Counted from the first letter of the stretch, positions 1 to 12,430 are shown. The stretch: 64,000 bases of DNA from Paramecium tetraurelia (GCF_000165425.1 NW_001799634.1:187328-251327); one strand, 5' to 3'. Notes: a model not told the origin generated them from the letters alone. Program-made: numbers and translations.

Positions 1-298
1 AACATCCTGTTAAAAATAAACCACATCTTGTAAACATAGCTACATTAATTTGATATTTCTTACTTCTAGTCCAATAATCATTAAAGTCTCTGTGAGATTT
101 ACTCAACACATATCCCCATTTATTTGGATTTTATTCTACAATACCTTCCCTGAGCATCCAAGAAGCTGTTTCATAGCTTATTGCTATATTTTTCACTTTA
201 TATTAGAATTCTCCTGGCTTCTCAAATAATCCCTCTTTGAATGCTGCAGGCATTGAAGATCGTTGCCCTGCTTTCTAAAATATTTTCCACAAAGCCAT
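1..298 (-). CDS. partial protein of unknown function, N-terminal part
   Basis: An ATG at 298 opens a frame that runs off the left edge of the window without a TGA (about 99 codons seen). The N-terminus (MALWKIFQKAG) is short, slightly amphipathic and basic, so a mitochondrial targeting peptide is possible. The rest is rich in aromatic and basic residues (SHRDFNDYW, RSKKYQ). I do not recognise the family. Its start lies 44 bp from the stop of the next minus-strand gene, in tandem, which is normal spacing here. The gene continues outside the window, so the full length is unknown. Confidence 0.6.
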
Positions 299-342
299 TA
301 TTTATTTAAAATAATAATAATATTGAATATTATTCTTTAAGT

Positions 343-3339
343 TCAAAGTTCATTATAGATATTTACTGCCATCATTCCTATTCCTTCAGAATTGCTTCCA
401 CTAATTTCATATAATACGCTTTTCACTTCCTTCATATCCTCATGGTTGATTTCATCAAAGTATTCACACTCCTTTATTTGTTTATATAAATTTATTCCCA
501 AAACATTTAATAGTTCTGTTTCTTTCATTTCATTCATGAATTCAATAATCTTATTCATAATCTTATTATTTAATTTATTTATTTGTGGACCTACCATCAT
601 CATAAATCTATTATTTAATCATTAAAATACTGTATCTTTTATAAATCATCACAATTCTCAAACAATATTTCATACCCCTCGTTCACATTCTGTTTTGCCT
701 TATTTAATGCTTATTCAAAATAATATCTATTTCTTTTATCTCTTGTTTTTTTCTAGCTTTTCTTTTGAGCCTTTTTGTTTGTCAAACTTTCCTTAAATTC
801 TTCTCTTTCAATTAACCCTTATTTTTTATTATTGCATTCTGAAATTTAGTTCTCTATTAATTCTCCCTTTTTATTTTGTATTTCTTCGATCTTTTTTGTT
901 TCTTGTCTATTTAATTACAATTTCCCTTCATTACCCTTTTATTAAAATATCGCTTAATCTTCTCTAATATCCTTTTATTCTAAGTCATCTCTTGTTGCGT
1001 CAAGCTTTTAGATATCCTCTGTTGTCACATCAAGTTCTAGATTTTCTTCTTGTATAACTTACCCAGATTTAACTTTTATCTCATTCTATTTTCTTTCATA
1101 AATATTTTACTCTATAACTTCTTAATCCTGTTAAAATTCTTAGTTCATATTCTTATCTTCTATCAATTCCTATTCATAATTAATATTATTGTTTTTGGAA
1201 ATATATTCTTTTGGAAATTCTTAAATGGATGCATCAAAATTCGATATTTATTTTATTTCAAAAATTTTAAGATTCTCATTATCAACATTTTAATTGTTTT
1301 CTAAATCTTCAAATTCTATTTCATCCTCTTCCTATTTTTATACTTTTCCACTTCTAACTTTTTAACTCTACTGTTGAATCCTCTCATAATGCAATTCATA
1401 ATTTTTTTATTCTTCTTAAGATGTTTATTTATGATATTACTCTTATATTTCTGTTATCTATTATTTAACTTTCTCTTCAGGAAAATCATTTGAGAAACCT
1501 TTTTCATCATTATTATATTTAATTTACGATTGTTTTTCAAACTCTGTTTATTATGTATTCAAATTTTGTTATTAATCTTTATCAATGATTTGAACTATTT
1601 CTTTGACATTATCAGAATTTCCTTTTTCTTCATATTAATCTTATGAATGCAATGATTTTTTCATTGTCTAAACATTATCAATGTATTGAATATTTGGCAT
1701 CCTACTCAATTATTAAGAATCTTCTTTATTTTACTATCTTTGCATCAAGCTATCTTGTAATTCTTCTTTTTATTCAATAATCTAGCTTTATTGTCCATGA
1801 GATTATTGTTGGATAACTTAAAATGGATTAGTTTCTAAAGAATCATCAAAAATATCTTCATCCTTGTTCTTTTACTCTTATTGACCATCACCTTTCTCCC
1901 ATTTCAATAATTATGAAGCCTAGTTTCTTCTCATTTCTTCCATGTCTTCTTCTAATAATTGAGATTTTGGTGAATTAGACCTTATTTCATTTATTTTCTC
2001 CCTGATTTTAGGTTTTACTGCTTAATTCTGGAGTTTCTTAGGTAGACTGGGAGATCTTGAATTCTTTCTCACAAATGAACTTGCCCTCACTAAACTTTAA
2101 AACCCTCTTTTCTAATACTCTGTATATGGAGTCTAACAAAATCCAATTTTATTATAAAATTAGTCAAATTAATATTCAATTAATTTGATTTCTTATTCCT
2201 TCCAAGCTGATATTGCTTTCTTAGCTGCCGTCTACACATCCACTCTTCTGTCATTAACTAATTTTTCCATCTCTTTTATTACTTCATTTGACATCATTCT
2301 TGTTTTTGATCCCATATGCTCAATAATCTTACAGGCTTAACAAACAACTAAATAGTATTTTGAATTCTTATTAATTGGCACCTAACAATACTTTAGAGTT
2401 CTTTAAATAATGATTTCTTGATTCAAATTCAAATTTAAACATAGTAAAAATTCTATGCACTTCAAAAACTCTAAACTGTCTATCATCAATTTCTATTCTA
2501 TTTTATAATTTTACTTTAAAAATTTCGAAAATTAATTATCCTAAAATAGTAAACTCCTCTATCTTATTCTTTTACTTTAAAAAATAACACAAAAAAGGTA
2601 AAATTGTCCCCACTTGAACTTGTCTTGCTTTATCAAATATAGATTCATTTAATTCTTAATAAATATTAGACACATTCATTTGAGATAATAATTATATTAG
2701 AACATAGCTTATCGCTTAAATTGTTGTATCAGCATTACTCTATATATAATCAATTCTTACATTCATATGCTTTTTGATTATTTGAAAAATCTTATCAATT
2801 AAATAAGGGTTTAAAGATTCTTCATTTTACTTTATTATTTCACCTAAAGTTATCAATTCCATATCAATTGCTAGTGTATTTTAACTATTTGTTTTAGGAT
2901 TAATATTTTTTTTTGAACTGCTGTATAAACATTCAATCATTGTTTAAACCGACTGTAAGTCTTTGTTTTTCTCAATCAAATTAAAACATAGTGAGACACC
3001 TGAATCTCTAGTTAAATTATCATTGAATTTTTCAATTGCATTCACGAATTGGGCTCCTAATTCCTTATTTTATGGTAAAGGTTAAAAGCTTTAATGAACT
3101 TATTGATTGGTTCTTTCTTTTTTCACTTGTTTTTGTTATAACTGATTGGAAGACGTAAAATGTTCTTTTAACTCTTATAATTATTGTTATCTTCTATCAT
3201 GTAAAGCCGTCTTTGGTCTGGGTTAATTTCTTCTTGAATTCCATTCCTTATCTATGTTATCGTTCAATTCTGGATTATTTAGACCAACCAATAGCATTTC
3301 TTTTGCTACATCCAAGCTCTCGTCATTTTCTTAATTCAT
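343..3339 (-). CDS. large repeat-like and coiled-coil protein (ARM/HEAT-like N-terminal half)
   Basis: Two introns, 608-630 (23 nt) and 2493-2514 (22 nt), join three exons into 983 codons from ATG 3339 to TGA 343; the frame is otherwise free of TGA. The first ~400 residues are helical with short repeating units (for example VNDRRVDVQTAAKKAISAWK, typical of ARM/HEAT or TOG-type repeats). A basic serine-rich linker (SPSRSNKRVFSSAR) follows. The second half is a long Gln/Glu/Lys/Asn-rich coiled coil. A cytoskeletal or basal-body role is only an inference from this layout. No catalytic motif is present. An in-frame TGA at 3436-3438 upstream of the ATG supports the chosen start. Confidence 0.7.
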
Positions 3340-3489
3340 ATTCAATTATTAAATACTTTTATTATCAATATAAAAAAAATAACAATTATTATTCCTTTTT
3401 GAATTATATAAATATTATATTTTTAGAAAAGTAGTTCAACCATTATTTTAAGTGATAACTAAAGTGTTATTTACAATTAATTATCATCC

Positions 3490-3609
3490 TCATTCTTACA
3501 TATTCTCTTTTAACAAATGGGCCTTAATCCTACTTTGAAATTGTCCTCTGTTGTAAAATTCTATGCAATCTATTAACTTTATATTTCTTTAATTATCTTT
3601 TAAAGGCAT
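3490..3609 (-). CDS. possible very small protein or isolated exon (39 aa)
   Basis: ATG 3609 to TGA 3490 encodes 39 residues (MPLKDNQRN..., ending LKENMQE). The segment around FYNRGQFQSRIKAHLL looks like real protein, with a pattern loosely reminiscent of LisH-type helices, but I could not join it to a further exon with a normal-length intron. It could be a genuine micro-gene, an exon of a gene I failed to assemble, or a relic. The rest of the 3340-4115 gap shows no convincing coding sequence. Confidence 0.25.
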
Positions 3610-3939
3610 ATTTTCTAAAAGGAAATAATAGTCAAGGTATAAAATGTTAAAATTCTTGAAATGATAGAATAACACTGTTATTGTTTGTCTTTAAACCTAA
3701 TGAACTTATTATTAATTATTAGAATTCTGTATCCTTTTTCTCGCATCTTAATCCTATTGGTTTATATTTAATAAACTTTCTAATATTATTTGTCTAAACT
3801 GATTAATATAACTCACTTTAACTTATAGTTACCAGAAGGAATTTATTATTATATAAATAAAATATCATTTTATTCATATTTAGCAACTCAGCTTCAATTA
3901 GCAGACTCATTTAGATGTTAAATTATTTATGGTATTAAT

Positions 3940-4240
3940 TTTTGATAATTTATTTTAAAGATTGAACTATCAATATGTTAAGATTATTGGATCAATAATA
4001 CTAATAATGGTCGCTCTATAATTTTGATAATTTTCTGAATAAATTTCTTTTAATCTACTATTAGAGAGATGAGAATGTTATTTTAAGTATTAAGAATATT
4101 GATTTATGTTAACATCCGAAAATAGCTCAGTTGGTAGAGCGAGGGACTGTAGTGTTAATTCAGTTATCCCCAGGTCGGTGGTTCAAATCCGCCTTTTCGG
4201 AGTTTTTTATTTTTATTATTGTAACAATATTCTGAATATA
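3940..4240 (+). repeat. left arm of an inverted segmental duplication around tRNA-Tyr
   Basis: About 300 bp including the tRNA reappear in reverse complement near 12150-12430. The tRNA is identical, and the 60-70 bp just upstream are almost identical (GAGAGATGAGAATGTTATTT, then TAAGTATT and GATTTATGTTAACATCCG). Similarity then fades gradually further upstream (GATAATTTATT.TAAAGATTGAA.TAT) and downstream (TTCTGAATA.ACTA). The graded decay points to an old duplication in which the tRNA and its 5' flank are under selection. The outer limits are estimates by eye. Confidence 0.75.
4116..4201 (+). tRNA. tRNA-Tyr (GTA) with a 13-nt intron
   Basis: A complete cloverleaf is visible: acceptor CCGAAAA/TTTTCGG with discriminator A, D arm GCTC-AGTTGGTA-GAGC, anticodon stem GGGA/TCCC, T arm GGTGG-TTCAAAT-CCGCC. 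The anticodon loop reads CTGTAG, giving anticodon GTA (Tyr). About 13 extra bases (4153-4165, TGTTAATTCAGTT) sit one base after the anticodon, the canonical eukaryotic tRNA intron position. A T-run at 4205-4210 can serve as pol III terminator. An identical copy lies at 12190-12275 on the other strand. Eukaryotic tRNA-Tyr genes commonly carry such an intron. Confidence 0.95.
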
Positions 4241-4361
4241 CTAATGTTTTTTTCTTGAAATTTTTAAAAAAGAATTTTTAGTAAATTAAGGAGAATATTT
4301 TTTATTGCCCATTTTTTTTTGGTTTAAAAAGAAAAAGATTTTTACAGAATAATAATATTTT

Positions 4362-5129
4362 ATGTTGAGTAAGATTAAAGTTGGAAGGCCAAAGAAATAA
4401 TTAATTGAAATGTAAGGTGGCATTGCAAATTATGGTTATTTGTTTAATGATCATGATTGTGTTAAGCTTTTGAAATTATTATCAATTCAAGGCAATTACA
4501 AATTTAGAATTTTAACAGGGCCGCGAAATAAGATAAAGCCAATTGTATAATAAAATGATGAAGTTGAGGAATCTAATGACTTGATTAATCCAAAATACTT
4601 TTTTTTAACAACAGAAAAGAGGAAATATTCAATTGAAAATGAACAAATAGTGGATAATAATTAGTACCTGTTTATTAATTCAAATTAATTCTCCCCTAAA
4701 TTCGAACTTTTAATTAATAAGCTCAATGTCCTATTAAAAGAATTGGATAATAATTTTATATATCTTTTATTAGATATATTAATACTGTATACAGAGTGTT
4801 TTGATTATAATTTACAGGTTAATACATAAGTAGAATATATAATTCAACAATTAGAATCCCCAAAATATTCTAAGAATTTCTAATATTTATTGAATTGGTA
4901 AATTTAAACAAATAAAACTAAAGAAGTCAGATACAAAGTTTTTTTGGAGTTTCTACAATAAAAAGAAAGGCTAATAAATAACAAGAGATCAAAAAAAGTA
5001 ATTGAAAAACATAGAAAATTTATCTAAAAGCAAAATAATTAAATGTTAGAAATTATGTCTATGGAACCCATTAACTATCTAATATCCAAGTTAGTCAAGA
5101 GATTTAATAAAATAATGAGAACCAATTGA
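4362..5129 (+). CDS. hypothetical protein with N-terminal GRPKK basic motif
   Basis: An intronless frame of 255 codons runs from ATG 4362 to TGA 5127-5129. It begins MLSKIKVGRPKKQL; the GRPKK core resembles an AT-hook or nuclear basic patch, though a single copy is weak evidence for DNA binding. The body is helical, rich in Leu, Asn, Lys and Gln, with no membrane segment or catalytic motif that I recognise. It begins 160 bp after tRNA-Tyr. Because the region beyond it is gene-poor and decayed, it may itself be a young or declining gene, but the frame is intact. Confidence 0.6.
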
Positions 5130-7526
5130 ATTATATATTATATATTAAGAGTATTTATTTCTGTCAATTATTTTGAATATTTTTCACTACATAAATTGTA
5201 TCTAAGACTTATAAATGAATATGGCAAATTAATTTTTATCTTTACTTTTGATAATTAAGATATGCACTCAACGTGATTCTTAAAGATTGTATAAAATTAA
5301 ATAACTCATTATTTCTCAAATAATTTAAGTGTCTAAAGATACAAATTAGCCTCCTTTTAAATTTGAAATATTATTCATGACTTTTGGATAATGATCAGCT
5401 CCATATCCAAAAGTATCAATAGTAAAAATATCTTATAGTCAATCAAAACCTACTTACATCTTGAATCTGCTCCTTTATCAAAAACAATTAGAATTATAAT
5501 TATGAGGAAATTTTAATTGAATGCTTCAATAGAAATTTATTATAATAGAAATTTTAGGTATGGTTTTTTAAACCTTCAGCGATCCTTTTCGAAGGGATAT
5601 TTCTAAATTAATCGAGAAGCAGGTGTGAAATTCTGTTTTCATTGCTGTCTATGATGAAATAAATGTTGCTATGATAAACCCATATTTATCTATATCATGA
5701 CTCATTCTCTAATAATATTACTAAATCATGATAAATTTGAAAGAAGAGATTAATTATTTTTATAATACTTTAAGGCTAAATTTTAAGTGATAATAAGAAG
5801 TATTAACTAAATAAATCAATTAGTTCTTCTTATAAATAAATAAAGGATACATTTTTGGTCCATCAGATGTTATATTACTGTTTAAAATAGAAATTTTCGA
5901 ATGTATAAACGCATCGAATCTGATATATACGAATGTCACAACTTAAATGTTGTATATTTAATTTTTATATTACACATCAAAATAACAGAATAAGCATCTA
6001 TTTAATTGGTGACTTTATAATAAAGCAAGATTTAGTTATCTGGAAGATAGTATTTTTCAAATGATTTAGAAGGATATTCATCATTTAATTTCTATTTGAA
6101 AAATTAAAGAAAGGATGATGAGATGAAGATTTGTTACATTATAAAATCTAGAAGTATTTTTTTTTAATATATATGTTAAAATGTTATTATGTCTTTATGA
6201 GCATTTATTTTCAAATCCAATTTACCTAAACCTAGAGAATTATCTGTAATCCATTCATTCATTTTATGAATTTCTTAATAATTATATTATAAACTTGATT
6301 AAATTTTAGGGTTGTATTTTCCAATCTGATAAAGTTTCAAAACCTAATTGCTATCTCGGATAGGTTATGATCAAATGCTGGCAAGTAAAAAGATCAGATA
6401 AATAAGATCAGAAAATCTTCTAATATATGATACTTGATCTGATAATGTTAGTTTGAAATGATCTTTAATATAAAAATGATGAATGAGAAAAACAAATAAA
6501 TCAGAAGAATTGATGGTAATATAATAAATAAGATCTAGAAATTCAAAAAATTACAAAAAACGTTTGAGTTTATGCTTTTATTAAAGTTTAATAATATTGG
6601 AATGATATTGAAAATCTCAAAAAAACAATTTATCATATTTTGCAAAAAATGTTATTATCATCTATCAGTCTTACTTTTACTTTTTGAAATAAAATAAAAT
6701 GTGACTTTAATTCATTAAATTATGAGGAGATGATAGAATTTGAAAAGTATTGCTATTCTTAGATAGAAAAACTCTTATAAATTTATTGTAAAGTTGAATT
6801 GAATATTCTTAGATATTTAATTAAGGTCTTATTCTTAGTAATCATAAATACTAAACAATAAATACTGGGAATAGGCACATTTTTTGCTAGAACAAAGAAT
6901 TAACCAAATTAATAAAAAACTATCTTATACTTAAATTTGAATAGTATAATTATATGATATTTACGTTTGTCATTATATGTGAATAAGTATTTATATATTG
7001 GTAATGGAATTAAACGAACCAGGTTAAGGAATTAATGGGTTAAAAAAATGATTATAATTTTACAATATTTTAATCACCAAAGAGTGATGAATTATTTAGA
7101 TATATATTAAAGATTAAATCAATTTTAATCCAAAAAAATTGAAATGACTTCGAAATATCTTAATGTAAGATTAATTTTTTTAAATCTAAACAAATTATGA
7201 AAAAGATAAATATATTGAGTTTTTGGACTATATAATAAAGGTACTCCTTCATTTAAATAAATTGATTTTATTAATATATATTGATTAAATTTTAGTGCTG
7301 ATAGAAAGGCTTGGCAAAATAAAATAAGCAATCTAAAATTACAAAGCAGCAATAAAGAAATGCACAAAAGTCGAAACCATTTTTTTAAAAACGAAGAAAA
7401 AGATTAAAAAACAAATAATATTTAATCTAAAGTACGAACAATAAATGATTAAATTAACAATCTTTAACGACATTTATATATATATAATTTTATTTAGTGT
7501 AAATTATCAGAATATGATATTTCTAT
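5130..7526. other. long AT-rich stretch without a convincing gene
   Basis: No frame with protein-like composition, splice sites and a sensible start could be assembled in either strand over these 2.4 kb, apart from scattered short open stretches (for example a hydrophobic one at 7125-7367 on the minus strand) of the size expected by chance. The only local structure I noted is the possible RNA hairpin region near 5575-5710, described separately. It probably holds intergenic sequence plus gene remnants. Confidence 0.5.
5575..5710 (+). ncRNA. possible structured small RNA (snoRNA-like), weak
   Basis: A compact, less AT-biased island contains a hairpin with a TTCG-like loop (ATCCTTTTCGAAGGGAT), then GGGATATTTCTA, GGTGTGAAA and an ATGATGAAAT element. 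The last matches a box C (RUGAUGA), and the order loosely recalls U3 snoRNA boxes A, B and C. No clear box D (CUGA) closes it at the expected distance, so this remains a guess. It lies in an otherwise gene-free stretch. Confidence 0.15.
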
Positions 7527-9395
7527 TCATACTTCAGTGGATTATCTTTTGATAGAGAAGAGGAACTATAGATCAATCTCACTTTTATAAATGCTTACTG
7601 GGTATAGAATTTCCAACTTTATTATCTAATCTAATAGTTATAATAATTCTGGCGATAAGTATTTTTGATGGGTTTTCTAAAAATTTTGTAGATTGTTAAA
7701 TATAACTAAAATATTGATTTTCTTATTAAATGTTTCTGATAAAAATGAAATTTCTGCAGCGTTAGTTTTATTTTTAAATTTTTTATGAAGAAAAATAGTG
7801 AATGATTGAAATTACCTTCTAAATTTATGATATTCTGCTTAGATATTATTCTGTAATTTTTCATAATTTGAAAAGTTGTCTAAAATCTGATTTTATAAGT
7901 GTTTATAAATTTACTAATCTGCTGAAATATTTTTAATTCCATTTTAAACATCACGTAATTTATCAATTAATATTAATTGATCATTCTCCTGTGATATAAT
8001 TGGATGGAACTCAAATGGTCTGATATAAATTAATGCTAGGGCATATTGCAATTGATAACTTGCTATAATGTAAACATTCAAATTTAACAAAGAAACAGTC
8101 CCATCATCATTGATATTTTTGATAAAAGATTTACAAATTTTGAATCTATTATAAAATAACTCCAATAATCTCTATAACTTAATTAATCTTTTTGAAATTA
8201 ATACTACTCTTTTTTTTTCAAAATTTTATGACTTATTTAAAATACCTTGACTTTTAAATAATCTACTCTCATTAATTAAGCTTGTACTCTCATAATTAAA
8301 TTCCATAGCCTCTGCTATGCCTCTAGTATTCATTACTGGGTGGTGGATGATTTCAGAAAACGAAATTCTATCTTCTTCACTGTATACTATCATCCTCTCA
8401 ATTAGGTTTTTTAACATATTTGCTTTATTGTAATTTAGTGGAGCTGCTCTCAGGGGATTTTTTCTAAGATTTTCCAAACTTAAAAATCTTGTTTACATTG
8501 AATCACAATTGTAAGGAAATTAAGATTTGTAACATATTTAATGAAATAAAACTCCAAGAGAATATATGTCACTTTTTTCTGAAACAATGCCATTCTCAAA
8601 TATTTGAGGGGCTGAGTAATTTGGAGTTCCTGTTCTAATCAAATCATTCTTTTTAGAAAGTACTTTCATCAATCTTCCAATACTAAAATCTGAAATCTTT
8701 AAAATGAATTTTTAGTAATTACTTTATATATTTTTCCCTCGCTTACTTGACCTCTACTTTCATATTTAATAAGAATATTCTCTGGCTTAATATCTTAATG
8801 TATTATTTTTAATTCCTACAAATATTAGTAGCCTGTAGTAATTTATTGTATTAAGTCGAAAACTTATTCTTCTGTATACCATTCATTATTTTCATTCAAA
8901 TTATCAAATTCACTTTATAAATCTTCATCACAAAGTTCCATAACAATGTATAATAAATACCCTTCATAAAAAATATCAATTATTTCAACTAAATTTTTTT
9001 ATTAAGGACAATTTTTGTGGAACTCTGATATCGTTTTGATAATAATATTCTCAGTTTCACCTACTGTTCCTATTTATTGATTTTCCAAATTTATAGGAAT
9101 TATTTTAACACAATAAATTGTGGGATCAGTATTATCAATTTTTTGACAAGAATGCACTTCACCAAAGCACCCTTCACCATAAAACTCATCCCTTAGAATG
9201 GTATATTTATCTTAAAAATGAGATAAGTTGGATTAGGATATCAAATTCATATTTAAGCTAAATCTTAATTAATTCTATTAACCTTTTGTCATTTATAATA
9301 ATCATTTCATTTGTATATTCTATTAGATTTTCTTTATATGAGATTATACTTGTAATTGATACTTTGATCTAGAGATGTATGTAATAAATTTTCAT
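7527..9395 (-). CDS. divergent serine/threonine protein kinase with long C-terminal helical region
   Basis: Three exons (introns 9258-9282, 25 nt; 8697-8722, 26 nt) give 605 codons from ATG 9395 to TGA 7527. The first exon is short and less certain; ATG 9250 is the alternative start. The kinase domain shows the glycine loop (GEGCFGEV), VAIK-type lysine (YCVKII), hinge MELCDEDL, catalytic loop HQDIKPENILI, DFS in place of DFG, an SAPQ segment for APE and SDIYSLG. The HRD arginine is replaced by glutamine, encoded by a TAA codon, but the catalytic Asp, Lys and Asn remain, so activity is plausible. About 300 residues of helical sequence follow the kinase domain. Family assignment beyond ciliate-expanded kinases is not possible by eye. 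Confidence 0.75.
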
Positions 9396-12189
9396 ATTCT
9401 CAATTTCATTAAAAAAGATTATAATGAAGCTTAAAATTCTTTCAAATCATGGTCCTTGGATGGTGTAGGTTGCATCTAATCTTTATAGATTTTCAAATTG
9501 GTGCATTTTCATATTATTTTTATTCTAAATGCTGAATTGTCTATTTCATCTATATAGATTCAAAAGTATGAATAAAAATACTGCAAAATTAGCTATCATG
9601 TCTACTAAATCAAAATAATAATTATTTGAGGATAAGACAATCAAATGCCAATTATGATCATTATGAAAAATGGGGGCAATAACACGTTTTATTATCGTTT
9701 TTAATTTGTCGGATGTTGTTTCTTATATTTGATGAGAGACTGATATCCTCACTATCTCAGTTAATTTGGAATCTATTCCAAATTATGTGCATGAATTCTA
9801 ACTGTTTCACCCTAAGAAAATTGAATAAAATAACAACATTTATAGAATATATTTGATTTCAATATTACATTAAAATTATCAAGATTTGATTTATTCTCAC
9901 TCGTATTTTCAAATTGTATTCTAATTGAACTATGTTATATTCAAAATAACAACATTAAATGGGTTTTCTAAATTATACACGCAAGATGACCGTCCCCTGC
10001 CATTCATATAAGTATCATACTGTGTTAAGGTATTAATATCATACAAAAAATATAACTAAAATTATTAGAAAACCTCATAATTGTAATTAATAAACTTCAA
10101 ACATAGTTATCAATAAACTAAAACTATTTTATTAACTTCATATATATTTGCTAAACTCAAAGTTCTTCAATTTTCAGTAAACATAACATTTAGTTATGCA
10201 AATTTGTCAATGCTTTGGAACTAGATATTGAACATAATTTTTACAAAATTATTTTTGAAAAACTAATAAAAGGTTTCTATATCTTAATTATATATCCATT
10301 TTGTATTCTTTAATCGTTGTTGTCAGTTGCAGATAACATAATCATTTATAACATTCGAACAACATTAATACATTTTAAAATTTTCAATTTATTTAATAAT
10401 GACCTCAATTTTGATTAACTTATCTCCCAAGCCATTCGAGATTTTCCACAACCCCAACAATAATTTTAATTTGATCTTTACGTTTAGTTCAACAAATTAA
10501 AATGAATATAGAATAACAAACCTGACATGGGCAGCGTTGCAACTCTTTAAATTTGAAGAAGTTATTGTTAATTCCAATTCGAAGAAAATCAGTCAAATGC
10601 TGAAAGATATCTTATTATATATCTACACATATATTCAAAAGTTATTAATCATTAAATAGCCTAATATAATTTTATAAATAAATTGTAATTTTAATGTGTA
10701 ATAAATTCTTCATTAGACAGCATTAAAAAAATAGCAGCATCACTATCACTTACTTCAAAATAAACATATTTTTTGATTTAAAATTAAGAAAGAATACTTT
10801 AATTTTATATTAAGAAGGAAAGAGAAGATTTTAAGTCGGGGTCAATTTGTATTGCTTGATGTTTTAAGTTTCAAAAATTGATTTTATTGTTTTCCTCGTC
10901 AAGATAGGGATTAAGAAGAATACCTTTTGGTTTAAGTACTTCGTAAAATGATTGGAAAAGAAATGGTTTCAATACTAAACTATCAAATTAGGATATACAT
11001 CTTTAATTAGATAACTCAGAAGAACTAGAGAAAATCACCTAATCTCAAGGTATATCTTGAGGTTTTGATTCTAAGCATTTATTTGACAAAGAGTGGGCTG
11101 TCAATGTACTTTTTACTTTATAGCCAAATCACGCTTACTTTAAGAAATATGACCAGAAAATATGATCTATAAAGCCTCACTTAGGAATAGATTATGTAAA
11201 TAGAAATTAATATTCTAGGAAGATTAAATCTCTTGATTTGACTTAAGGGAAAAGGTCAGCTGTAAAGCGAATTTTTCGAGGAGCAAAGGATAAATCAGCT
11301 CAAATTCAAGAATAAAAAAATCAGACAGGAAAAAAATATTGGTGAATAAAATATCAAAAAAATAAAGATTAATTTAAAAAATTAGAGACCCTTGATTCAT
11401 TGATCAAAGAATTTGGTTGTAAAAACCTTATATTATTCATTTGAAATTAAACTACAAAAAACTTAAATAAATTAATGGAAACACTTCATTAGAATCAAGT
11501 AAAAATGTCTTTGAAAGTGTTCAAGGAGTAAGACTAAATTAGACACCTTTATTTTTGCTAGGTGGAATCTGTAATAATTTTGAAAATGTAAGGAAAAATA
11601 TACAAAAATTATAGTGTCAAAATTTTTGTTCTTAAGACTATGTCACAGAATAATAATTCTTTAAACAAAAAAAATTTCCAAAAATAATTTTAAATGCTAA
11701 TTTCCATTTTTATTTTTGATAAATTCCGCATGTAAAAATGGAAAAAACTCTTGAACTTAACAATGGTCATACAAGTCTCAAAAGATGTTGAATGTAATTT
11801 GCCAGAATTTAAAGAGATTTTATGAGAATTAAATTAATGTATTTCAAAATATGATGATCCAAGTAACAAACCAAATTCTTTCAAATTTTAAATTCCTAAG
11901 AACAGACACTTTGTTATGTTAAGTCTGTCAGCTTGAATTTAAGTATTTTGATAAAAATCATAATGCCATTTCTTAGCATGTTGCTAACTAATTTCATTAA
12001 AATGAGATTCATCGATTCTGGAAAAAGGGAAATATTATTATGATAATGAACAATAAGCAATCAAATCAAAGAATAAAATAATAAATAATTAAAGATTCTT
12101 CTTTAATAAGATGAAGAACACAAGTAAGAAAGAAATTAAAAATTTACACACGAATAGTAATTCAGAAAATTTTGTAATAATCAAAAAAC
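9396..12189. pseudogene. gene-poor stretch with decayed coding-like segment near 10.9-11.8 kb
   Basis: Most of this 2.8 kb shows no gene. Between about 10,900 and 11,825 one plus-strand frame reads like protein (for example FDKEWAVNVLF, KPHLGIDYVNRN, SAVKRIFRGAKDKSAQ). It is broken by TGA at 11163, 11343, 11442 and 11823, and I found no introns that remove them. A second frame over the same bases is open for about 100 codons from an ATG, so the true frame is uncertain. I interpret it as a remnant of a gene of unknown family. Confidence 0.3.
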
Positions 12190-12430
12190 TCCGAAAAGGC
12201 GGATTTGAACCACCGACCTGGGGATAACTGAATTAACACTACAGTCCCTCGCTCTACCAACTGAGCTATTTTCGGATGTTAACATAAATCAATATTCTAA
12301 ATACTTAAAATAACATTCTCATCTCTCCAATAGTAAATAAAAAGAAACTTATTCGAAAGATTATTAAAATATATCTAATAATTCAATCTTTATAATAAAT
12401 TATCAATATATATGTTAATAAAAAACACAC
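12150..12430 (-). repeat. right arm of the inverted duplication around tRNA-Tyr
   Basis: This is the reverse-complement counterpart of 3940-4240. The match is perfect across the tRNA and nearly perfect for about 65 bp of its 5' flank, and becomes patchy outside. The two arms are 8 kb apart and point away from the intervening kinase and remnant region. Confidence 0.75.
12190..12275 (-). tRNA. tRNA-Tyr (GTA) with a 13-nt intron, second copy
   Basis: The sequence is identical to the copy at 4116-4201, including the intron just 3' of the anticodon, in the opposite orientation. A short T-run follows the 3' end (AGTTTTTTGA on the minus strand) and can terminate pol III. Retention of identical tRNA and 5' flank while the surroundings diverged suggests both copies are functional or are kept alike by gene conversion. 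Confidence 0.93.

Noticed and set aside
1050-1304. Hydrophobic plus-strand open frame (LILFSFINILL...)
   Set aside because: It is the antisense of the long Lys/Glu-rich minus-strand coding region; AAA/GAA-rich codons read backwards give Phe/Leu-rich shadows.
6385-6455. Repeated GATCAGATAA / TTGATCTGATAA motif suggesting a hairpin or C/D-type RNA
   Set aside because: The inverted match is short and imperfect, and no box C/D pair with proper spacing is present.
7125-7367. 80-codon minus-strand frame with hydrophobic start
   Set aside because: Bounded by TGAs, AT-rich composition, no splice sites or neighbouring exons; length expected by chance when only TGA stops translation.
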